Assembly: GCA_014804795.1 (NCBI GenBank)
Contig: JAAUZC010000027.1
Coordinates: 1-58,725 of the forward strand
Reading direction: 5' to 3'
Origin: Lachnospiraceae bacterium
GTDB taxonomy: Bacteria; Bacillota; Clostridia; Lachnospirales; Lachnospiraceae
Length of the DNA: 58,725 nt
Shown: positions 52,234-58,725 of the stretch, piece after piece
How the letters are laid out: each line of letters begins with the position of its first letter
Position numbering within the stretch: the first letter of the stretch is position 1
Translations under genes and position numbers: made by a program
Notes under the pieces: model-generated
Database searches by the model: none
What the model saw: the letters and a program-made list of their open reading frames with translations, nothing else
What the model was told of the DNA's origin: nothing

Positions 52234-52351
52234 TATCTATAACCTTCAATATCAACATACGACAAAGTCACTTACATTTTCCAGTTCATCCTATATTTTC
52301 ATCCACAAGAATTTCCTTCCTTCTATTCTACATATGGTAACTTCCTGACTT

Positions 52352-53221
52352 CTAAACCGCATAAAGCACTGTTTCAGAGATACTGTTACAATGATGGTGA
52401 ATAAAAAGCTTATAATCCGGATTTAACCTTTTTATATAAATTGGTATTTCAAAAAAATCCTGTGGCTTATGATAAAGGCAAATTGCCAGTTTTGGTTTCC
52501 GCTCTTTTATAATTTTTTCCGCACCTTTTAAGGCCTCCAGTTCAGCTCCTTCAATATCCATTTTTATGTATGTGGCTAATTGACATTCTAATAGATAATC
52601 TAAGGCTTTGGCCTCTATTTTAGAAACTCCTGAATCAGATATTGCTCCAGTTGATGTACCACCGATGTCCTCCAAAAAGTACAGAGACGTATCTTCACTC
52701 CACGCACCCGCTTGAATAATTTCCAATCCCTCTAATTTGAGTTTCTGTAATGCTTCAATATTTTTTTCATCCGGTTCAAGTGCGATTACTCTACAGCCGG
52801 GAATATTCTTAATAAAAAACTTAGCCGTATCTCCGACATATGCACCACAATCTACAATAATTTCGTGATCGCAAAATTGAAGTTCTGATACAAAATATTG
52901 ATTTTTTTGATTATCCCCAGATTTGCTCTGTTTTAAATACACCCAATCACGCGTAACCCGATATTTCAATATATTTTCAAATACAAATCTTGATCTATCA
53001 TCTTCTAAAAAATCGTATACCGCTTTTAATTCTTGGCTATGCTCCGAGAAAAATCTCTTTTCTTTTTCCATTTCCTGTGTTGGATTTCTATAAAACCACC
53101 AACTAAAAAAATATTGCTTCAAATGAATCAATCCTGATATAATGCAATCAAGTAATTGCATAAGCTTATTTTTGTCCCTATTTGCAGAAATTTTTCTTAA
53201 AATCGCGATTAATGTTTTCAT
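52352..53221 (-). CDS. FkbM-family SAM-dependent methyltransferase
   Basis: 289 residues. SAM-binding motif I is VDCGAYVGDTAKFF near residue 128, followed by VIALEPDEKNIEAL and the FkbM-type MDIEGAELEALKGAEKII near 230. FkbM proteins methylate hydroxyls of sugars or polyketides. In this operon O-methylation of a sugar is the likely role. Start at 53221 has GAGGAATT before it. The upstream neighbour is the deacetylase-like gene, 57 bp away. Confidence 0.85.
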   Translation of the reverse strand: MKTLIAILRKISANRDKNKLMQLLDCIISGLIHLKQYFFSWWFYRNPTQEMEKEKRFFSEHSQELKAVYDFLEDDRSRFVFENILKYRVTRDWVYLKQSKSGDNQKNQYFVSELQFCDHEIIVDCGAYVGDTAKFFIKNIPGCRVIALEPDEKNIEALQKLKLEGLEIIQAGAWSEDTSLYFLEDIGGTSTGAISDSGVSKIEAKALDYLLECQLATYIKMDIEGAELEALKGAEKIIKERKPKLAICLYHKPQDFFEIPIYIKRLNPDYKLFIHHHCNSISETVLYAV

Positions 53222-53278
53222 TTTAATTCCTCAATTTTATATAGTTTAGGGCGGCATTCTGACCTATGCACCCTTTCC

Positions 53279-54085
53279 TTATATTCGCTCATCAAGCCAT
53301 TCCCCCAATTCCCTGACATTTGTAATCCATGCGCCGTTTTCTTGTGCCATACTCAAAAAACGCTTATACATTTCAATATTATTTGGGTACTCTATCTCAT
53401 TAAAATGACACTGATGGAAATTAATCATGATAATTTCCCCACCATCAGCAACATTGCAGCATTCTTCATACACCGACTCTGTCAATGCTACAGTATCCAT
53501 TAACGTTATCGGAATTTCTATAATCCCACATTCTGTCCTCACTGCCTGTTCACTTCCAACTCGGTCTGTATATCCCATTGTCGAATCATACTTTATACCG
53601 ATTTTCTTATGAATTTGCCAGGTCTTGCTCTTATCAAAGTTCAGATGGTGTTGCCGAGTGCTTATGACTTCATGCCCTAATATCCTTTCAAGTTCATCTT
53701 TTTCACCTTTTAGCAACCCCTCATCATTATATGAGTAAAAAGACCCATGAAGCCCTATTTCAAACCCTCTGGAGTCAAGCTCTTTGATAACGTGCATAAC
53801 CTTTGGAGATTTTATATTATATCTTCCCATAAAGTTTGCTGACAGTTCTTTATGACTCTCATTAAGGAAAAAGAAAGTGGATCTCACGCCATAACTTTCT
53901 TCCAGTTCCATTAGTTCCTTAAAATTCCAGTATGGCTCTCTCCCCTTTAATTTGGATACCAAACTCCTGATTTGTATGATCGGGTGCTTCAATCCATAAA
54001 AACAATAATGATACCATTGCTTTTTAATACGATCCACATCGTGTGAGAGGCATAATACATATGGAGCGTCATTTTTCCACTTCAT
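53279..54085 (-). CDS. Polysaccharide deacetylase-like protein (NodB homology fold)
   Basis: 268 residues. LSHDVDRI near residue 13-20 supplies the Asp pair of the NodB fold (D16, D18), and FEIGLHGSFYSYND near 108-121 supplies one metal-ligand His (H113). The second His of the usual HxxxH motif is replaced (position 117 is Tyr), so the metal site may be altered. The later MINFHQCHF stretch holds the C-terminal His. It has no signal peptide and would act in the cytoplasm, perhaps on a lipid-linked N-acetyl sugar. Overlaps the DUF354-type gene by 17 nt. Confidence 0.78.
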   Translation of the reverse strand: MKWKNDAPYVLCLSHDVDRIKKQWYHYCFYGLKHPIIQIRSLVSKLKGREPYWNFKELMELEESYGVRSTFFFLNESHKELSANFMGRYNIKSPKVMHVIKELDSRGFEIGLHGSFYSYNDEGLLKGEKDELERILGHEVISTRQHHLNFDKSKTWQIHKKIGIKYDSTMGYTDRVGSEQAVRTECGIIEIPITLMDTVALTESVYEECCNVADGGEIIMINFHQCHFNEIEYPNNIEMYKRFLSMAQENGAWITNVRELGEWLDERI

Positions 54086-55121
54086 TCCGGGAACACACCT
54101 CCATCATTTTCTCCCAAAAAATCATATTAGGATCCGGCATCTCTCTCAACATCTGTTCTCTTATTTCTTTTCCTTCTTTCCAAAGGTTTTCATTTTTCAA
54201 CATATTTTTTGTTTCTATCAAGGTCTGCCTATATCTCGTAACAGGATCATGTAAAACTTTCAATATATGAAATCTTTTCTCCTGCTCCTCTGTCGTTCCG
54301 GATGCTATTTCATTAAGGTAAAACGCATGTGTTCCCAATACTGCCGCTTCGGAAGCCATACTTGCCCCTTCGCTGATAACCAACGCTGCATAATACAAAA
54401 CGTGATGTATTTTATCAAAAGGCACTTTTAACTGATATTTTTTAAGTTCTTCCGGCAACTCATCCTCGGAAGAAATATACACTTGAATCTGCTCTTGTAG
54501 CTGAGTGATAAAATCTATCTTTGCTTCCTCATTCAGCCCTGTCTTACCCACGTCATGGCTTGCATTCCATGCAACGAAACGAACCACAGCATATCTTTGT
54601 TCCAGATTGATTCCGCTTTCTTTCAATACATTTAAATCAGGTTGAAATTGTCTGTTTAAATAAAACAATTCTTTATATACCGGCATCCTCAACTGTTTCC
54701 TTCCCAAATCTGAAAGGAAAGTTTGGGGCGTAATAATGCAAATGGAAAATCTTTTGCAAATTCCCAGCGAAAATCTTGAAACCTCTGTGTCTTCAAAAAT
54801 AACATGCGGCTTTCCTGTCAGAAGGGCAGCAACCGCCATCATAGGTGATGCCCTGCCAATCAGTATGTCCGGATCAAATTCCTTTATTTCTCTGGTATAA
54901 TCAATGCAAAGTTTTACAAAAAGTAAGCCCTTTTCAATTATATTTCTTCCCGTCGAATCCGCCAGTTTCTTATGCCGGATATTGAAAGAATCAAGCAGTT
55001 CTATATCACCGTCCTTATCAACACTCAGAACCAGCGTTTCTCCTTCTGCATTGATTTTTTTTATTATATTTTTAAATTGATGCGCCCATGCCGGATGTTC
55101 GATACTTATGGCTGCCTTCAT
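54069..55121 (-). CDS. DUF354-family GT-B-like protein
   Basis: 350 residues starting KAAISIEHPAWAHQFKNII, the recognisable DUF354 opening, then DILIGRASPMMAVAALLTGKPHVIFEDTE, and ISEGASMASEAAVLGTHAFYLNE near 280. The fold is that of GT-B enzymes and UDP-GlcNAc 2-epimerases; the reaction is not established. The start at 55121 is chosen over an upstream frame of 65 more codons that lies entirely inside the GT2 gene. It overlaps that gene by 4 nt. Confidence 0.8.
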   Translation of the reverse strand: MKAAISIEHPAWAHQFKNIIKKINAEGETLVLSVDKDGDIELLDSFNIRHKKLADSTGRNIIEKGLLFVKLCIDYTREIKEFDPDILIGRASPMMAVAALLTGKPHVIFEDTEVSRFSLGICKRFSICIITPQTFLSDLGRKQLRMPVYKELFYLNRQFQPDLNVLKESGINLEQRYAVVRFVAWNASHDVGKTGLNEEAKIDFITQLQEQIQVYISSEDELPEELKKYQLKVPFDKIHHVLYYAALVISEGASMASEAAVLGTHAFYLNEIASGTTEEQEKRFHILKVLHDPVTRYRQTLIETKNMLKNENLWKEGKEIREQMLREMPDPNMIFWEKMMEVCSRNEVEK

Positions 55122-56224
55122 TTTTGTGTTTTCTCCAATTTTGCATTGTCCTGCATATCCATCCACATGGCAAAACCTATGCTCTGGAAAGAGAACAGTG
55201 TCAACAGCAGGAATGTAATATACCATCCGGTGGGAACGCTGCCGCCGAGCACAAGCACGTCTATGATCAGCTTGATAACAACCGGCACGTTTATAAGTCC
55301 CATGACCATCCCACATATATACATCAAAAACAGCGGATGAAAGCTGTCTACCAGATACTTATTCCACAGCCGTTTGAAAAAGCATTTAATCAATAGCCCT
55401 GAAAGCCTCGGCACCACTTTCATAATCTTCATCTTCGACTTCTCGCCAACGTTATATACCGGCTTTATGGGAACCTCTAACAACGTACATCCGGCTATAT
55501 TCATCTTTACCAGAATGTCATTGGGATAGCCGTAAGTATGATATACGTCATAAAGTTCTATCTTGTTGAGTGCCTCCAGTGATATGGCATTATACCCCGT
55601 CTGTGTGTCTGAGATTGACCAGTAACCGGATGCTATCTTTGTCATGAGACTGAGTACATTATTGCCAAAATATCTTATCTGTGGCATGATGACCTTCGCC
55701 GCAGGATGGGAGAGCCGGTTGCCCTTCACATAATCAATGCCTCTTTCTATCACGGGTCTCACTATGCTCTCCAGCTCACCTGGATCCATCTGCCCGTCTC
55801 CATCCATAACAGCCGCACAATCTATCTGATGGTCTCGGCACCATTTATATCCCATTGCAACCGCTGACCCCACACCGGAATTTTTCTGCGTGATCAGCAC
55901 AATCCTGTCATGATCGTTGTCGTTGTATATCTCATGGGAGGGATATTTTGTCTCTTCCTGCTTTCTTAATTCACGAAGGATTATATCTGCCCGATTATAT
56001 ATATTGGGTTCCGGTTCTGTCTCATTCTTTTGGATTCGTACCCCCCCGGCTTTCTTATCAGCAACAATATATTTTTTTACAACTTCTGCGGTATTGTCCT
56101 TCGAACCATCATTTACAATAACTATCCTGTCCACAAAATCAGGCATGGTTTCAATCACCATCCCTATCTGGTTCTCCTCATTGTACGCAGGCACAGTTAC
56201 CGCAATTGTTTTTCCGCACAGCAT
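55118..56224 (-). CDS. GT2 glycosyltransferase with C-terminal membrane helices
   Basis: 368 residues. GT-A domain: VTVPAYNEENQIG, VNDGSKDNTAEVV, KNSGVGSAVAMGYKW and AVMDGDGQMDPGEL with the metal-binding Asp residues. Two helices follow near the C terminus (about 300-325 and 330-352). It resembles polyprenyl-phosphate sugar synthases, although a region near 80-100 holds an extra linker. It likely begins the repeat unit or makes a lipid-linked donor for the large membrane protein at 44291. Ribosome binding site GGGAGGAA; 3 bp after the amidotransferase gene. Confidence 0.87.
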   Translation of the reverse strand: MLCGKTIAVTVPAYNEENQIGMVIETMPDFVDRIVIVNDGSKDNTAEVVKKYIVADKKAGGVRIQKNETEPEPNIYNRADIILRELRKQEETKYPSHEIYNDNDHDRIVLITQKNSGVGSAVAMGYKWCRDHQIDCAAVMDGDGQMDPGELESIVRPVIERGIDYVKGNRLSHPAAKVIMPQIRYFGNNVLSLMTKIASGYWSISDTQTGYNAISLEALNKIELYDVYHTYGYPNDILVKMNIAGCTLLEVPIKPVYNVGEKSKMKIMKVVPRLSGLLIKCFFKRLWNKYLVDSFHPLFLMYICGMVMGLINVPVVIKLIIDVLVLGGSVPTGWYITFLLLTLFSFQSIGFAMWMDMQDNAKLEKTQK

Positions 56225-56227
56225 TTG

Positions 56228-58174
56228 CTAATTCCTCCCATATAGTTTTGGTATCCGATTGATAACTGAAAGTGCGTCAGCCATATCCATGGATATTGCG
56301 TCAAAGTACCATTTCATGGAATCAAAACGGGGCTGGTTATCCCGATATACCAGCCCCAAGGCTTCTTCCCTTGTCAGCATTCCTTCCCGCACTTGGTTGC
56401 TGCGAAGTGTGTCATTCTCTGTCAATCCAGCCACCATACAGTAAATGTAATTATAAAACGGGGCCGTTCCGTCCCCTATCCGCCAGGTACTCTTTGAATC
56501 TTCCGCACACTCCCAACCATATTCGTCCATCAGCACTTCATCTACTGTTTTTTCATTCCATGGAATATAGTCAAAAAGGCGGAAGTAGTTATGCGGTATC
56601 ACGTAAAAGCTTATGGCCGCCGTAAAGGTATCTATTACCGACGAGTTCACATAAGAAGGGTTCTTGACAAACTGTCCCGCATAATATCCTGACATTCTCA
56701 ACACATCCCCTATCGGCAAGCGTTCCAAATCCATCTTCTTATACTCTCGTTTCAGAATGTCCGGCATCACTCCGCAAAAGCCCGACTTAAAGTATGTCTT
56801 TTCAAACGGATTGGTTGCGAGCAATATTGTGTCAAGGTTATAATCCGTCCTCACCTTGTTTGCATAATAAAAATAATGCTTGTCCCCAGCCATAAAGAGT
56901 GGAACCATACCAAGGGACGGCTTCTTCAGCCATGCGGACACATTCTTTCTTATGTTCTTCCTCTTCTTTTTTATGTCAGCTGAAACAAGAATAAATTCAA
57001 TGCCCAGTTGTTCGCACATGCGCGACTGATTTCTTCTTGCAATATCTGTGACCATTCCCCAGTCATAACAGTATGCTATCGGCTTTATTCCCATTTCTTT
57101 TACAAAATAGTGGAGGCCGTAACTGCTGTCCCGCCCTCCACTGAAAGAAACCATTGCTTTGCCACCTTTTTTCGTGTACTCTTTATTCCATTCTCTTAAT
57201 CGACCTATCCCTTTGTACTCTGCTTTATGGTATCCATGGCAATAGTTGCAAACTCCCTTATTATCAAATTCGATAAACGGCATAGTCTCAGGAAGGACAC
57301 ATTTTGTGCATCTGCGAATTTTTTGTATCTTATCAAAATCAATTTCATATTTGCTAAAGTTAAAGTCATTCAAATTCGGCAATACAAAATCCTTTTTCTC
57401 GTCCTGAATAATCTCTATATCCTTAATCTCACTATTATATCTATCACTTATTATTATACTTTCCCCAGACTTCAATTGCCTGATTGGGTTTGTCGAAATC
57501 ATATCCCTTAATACTTGAATCTCTGAAATCAGTTTTTCTAACATTAAGCTTTCTGATGCAAATATGACCAGTTTTTCGTCTTTACTTCTCACATAATAAA
57601 GGGAACCATTATTCGATGTGGCAATCATGTAATGCCCTTTTTGTACAAGCATAATAGTGGATGACATACCTTTAAGATCATGATACGTCTCCCGAATTGC
57701 CATCTCAACATTCCCACACCGACTAAGCTTATGGTTAAAAGTCTCTAATATCGCTTCCGAATCCACTTCATAGTCCTTAGATGCATCTGGCATATTCTCC
57801 CAGAGTTTATTCTCATTTACTATAATTCCATTATGGACTAAGGCTATATGCTTTTTCGCTATCGGCTGATTATTGTTTGGATTATATTGTGTTCCATTAG
57901 TCACAAGTCTTGAATGACCGGTAACCCAGATATTTTTGGATCCTGTATTGAGGATATTTTTTTCTGCATATTTTACAAAATGTAACTCATTTAGAAGCTC
58001 ATGAGACGACATAGCTTTCCTCAAGACATTAAGCTCCCCGTCATGCATTACAGCAATTCCCGAAGCATCTTTTCCTCTGGTTTCAGAAAGAATCATTAAT
58101 TCTTTAATTATCTTTAGAAGTAATCTTCTGTCTAAACTTGCTCCTGTATCGGATACACCCCAAATTCCACACAT
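56228..58174 (-). CDS. Fused class II glutaminase and N-acetyl-sugar amidotransferase (WbpG/PseA-like)
   Basis: 648 residues. The mature N terminus is Cys2 (MCGIWGVSD), the nucleophile of class II glutamine amidotransferases, with TRGKDASGIAV, GHSRLVTNGT and VHNGIIVN completing the domain (to about 250). From about 305 a WbpG-like part follows: RCTKCVLPETMPFIEFD and CNYC (zinc Cys), the PP-loop SFSGGRDSSYGLHYF, and PEKTYFKSG-like NPFEKTYF. WbpG and PseA convert an acetamido to an acetamidino group on sugars, usually using a separate HisH-like glutaminase. Here a different type of glutaminase is fused on. The start at 58174 (AGGTGG before it) is required for Cys2. Confidence 0.85.
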   Translation of the reverse strand: MCGIWGVSDTGASLDRRLLLKIIKELMILSETRGKDASGIAVMHDGELNVLRKAMSSHELLNELHFVKYAEKNILNTGSKNIWVTGHSRLVTNGTQYNPNNNQPIAKKHIALVHNGIIVNENKLWENMPDASKDYEVDSEAILETFNHKLSRCGNVEMAIRETYHDLKGMSSTIMLVQKGHYMIATSNNGSLYYVRSKDEKLVIFASESLMLEKLISEIQVLRDMISTNPIRQLKSGESIIISDRYNSEIKDIEIIQDEKKDFVLPNLNDFNFSKYEIDFDKIQKIRRCTKCVLPETMPFIEFDNKGVCNYCHGYHKAEYKGIGRLREWNKEYTKKGGKAMVSFSGGRDSSYGLHYFVKEMGIKPIAYCYDWGMVTDIARRNQSRMCEQLGIEFILVSADIKKKRKNIRKNVSAWLKKPSLGMVPLFMAGDKHYFYYANKVRTDYNLDTILLATNPFEKTYFKSGFCGVMPDILKREYKKMDLERLPIGDVLRMSGYYAGQFVKNPSYVNSSVIDTFTAAISFYVIPHNYFRLFDYIPWNEKTVDEVLMDEYGWECAEDSKSTWRIGDGTAPFYNYIYCMVAGLTENDTLRSNQVREGMLTREEALGLVYRDNQPRFDSMKWYFDAISMDMADALSVINRIPKLYGRN

Positions 58175-58324
58175 ATATGCCACCTGCCCTGTATTTTTCT
58201 TTTTACTCAAACCCCGCATACAGATTTTAACTATGCACCTGGTAAGCAGGCGCTTATTCAAGTGCAATATTGAATTTAAAATATTTATTAGACAACAAAA
58301 ATACAATTAACATGGTCACTGCAA

Positions 58325-58459
58325 TTAAAATATTACAGAAAAGCCGATAGAAAAGAAAAATCCCACTACTCCCAAGAACGTGACTGCCACAATGGCATTT
58401 AAAATTATAGTGATATCTTTTTCATGAAATTTAAATCCCATCGCTCGCTCTTTTAACAT
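58325..58459 (-). CDS. Small hydrophobic protein, 44 residues, uncertain
   Basis: A 44-codon frame (MLKERAMGFKFHEKDITIIL, then a hydrophobic stretch AIVAVTFLGVVGFFFSIGF) encodes a possible single-helix membrane peptide. No strong ribosome binding site. It lies in the operon gap before the amidotransferase. It may be real or a remnant. Confidence 0.3.
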   Translation of the reverse strand: MLKERAMGFKFHEKDITIILNAIVAVTFLGVVGFFFSIGFSVIF

Positions 58460-58627
58460 ACTTTTTATTTAAATGGCTATATCTAATTGAAATTCTTAGA
58501 TATTTACATTTCCGACCGTGTGTTTTTCAATAACAGCATCCGCATCAGATTTTAGCAAAGTACACAGGTTGTAAAAGAAATCATTGGTAAGTTGCCTAAA
58601 CTCAGGAAGTTACGGCTTAAATACTTT

Positions 58628-58725
58628 TTACAATCGAAAACCATTCAAGTCTCCAAATAATTTTTTTATTTCTTTTCTTTCCATCCAATACATTAAAAGA
58701 ACAAAGAATATATAAGTCACCATTA
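58628..58725 (-). CDS. C-terminal end of a membrane protein gene running in from the right (partial)
   Basis: The frame is open from the window edge to a stop at 58628 and reads VTYIFFVLLMYWMERKEIKK followed by a short polar tail. This looks like a final membrane helix with a positively charged cytoplasmic end, so the sulfation operon probably continues to the right. The gap 58460-58627 shows no feature I can support. Confidence 0.4.
   Translation of the reverse strand, partial: MVTYIFFVLLMYWMERKEIKKLFGDLNGFRL

Noticed and set aside
1-58725. CRISPR arrays, tRNA or rRNA genes, riboswitches
   Set aside because: No regularly spaced repeats, cloverleaf-like sequences or known riboswitch cores were noticed on reading; a dedicated search (tRNAscan, Infernal) was not possible.

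Overview
The window looks like a surface-polysaccharide super-locus from a low-to-moderate GC Firmicute, most likely a Lachnospiraceae-type gut Clostridium. This rests on the content (LoaP/NusG-like antiterminators, a DUF4358-type lipoprotein, GtrII-type glucosyltransferase, DltA/B/C-like genes), the strong purine-rich ribosome binding sites and the vegetative sigma-A promoters. No rRNA, tRNA, CRISPR array or phage module was seen. Function calls come from reading motifs in the translated sequence; no database search was possible.

Region 1 (1-3245) is a regulatory switch. Two exact 39-bp inverted repeats (1761-1799 and 3153-3191) enclose a complete tyrosine recombinase gene and a near-consensus promoter. 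In the orientation given, the promoter points left into two tandem LoaP/NusG-like genes. An intrinsic terminator then stands before the first sugar gene (a DegT-family aminotransferase cut by the window edge). This looks like a self-contained invertible promoter that switches an antiterminator and, through it, a polysaccharide operon lying mostly outside the window.

Region 2 (3326-24968): a plus-strand SGNH-like membrane protein is followed by a run of 18 tightly packed minus-strand genes read from 24890 to 4579. They encode a sialyltransferase-like enzyme, a PglK-like ABC transporter, three GT2 enzymes, pseudaminic acid genes (pseF, pseI, pseG), a fused MaoC-type hydratase/left-handed beta-helix acyltransferase, an SGNH protein, a GtrB/GtrII glucosylation pair, an acyltransferase-3, a WecE-type aminotransferase with a GNAT acetyltransferase, and several large membrane proteins.

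Region 3 (25035-36936): a plus-strand lipoprotein and pseC are followed by a minus-strand operon with a perfect-consensus promoter. It encodes a transglutaminase-like surface protein, an Asp/Glu-type racemase, a DltA-like adenylating enzyme, a carrier protein, an MBOAT acyltransferase, a DltD-position SGNH protein with Cys in place of the nucleophilic Ser, and a lipoprotein. Upstream lie pseB and a membrane protein. The Pse pathway is therefore complete in the window but spread over three transcription units.

Region 4 (37073-44206): a DUF6044-like membrane protein, an acyltransferase-3 and a Wzz-like chain-length protein, then a decayed IS with intact terminal inverted repeats and a decayed UDP-GlcNAc 2-epimerase (wecB).

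Region 5 (44291-58725): a second minus-strand polysaccharide operon built around sulfation. It has CysD, a CysN-CysC fusion, CysQ and a PAPS-type sulfotransferase, with a Wzx flippase, GT2, DUF354-type protein, NodB-like deacetylase, FkbM methyltransferase, and a fused glutaminase/sugar amidotransferase. Together the genes predict a switchable envelope glycan decorated with pseudaminic acid (possibly 3-hydroxyacylated), glucose, a 4-amino-sugar, acyl and perhaps aminoacyl groups, plus a second polymer that may be sulfated.
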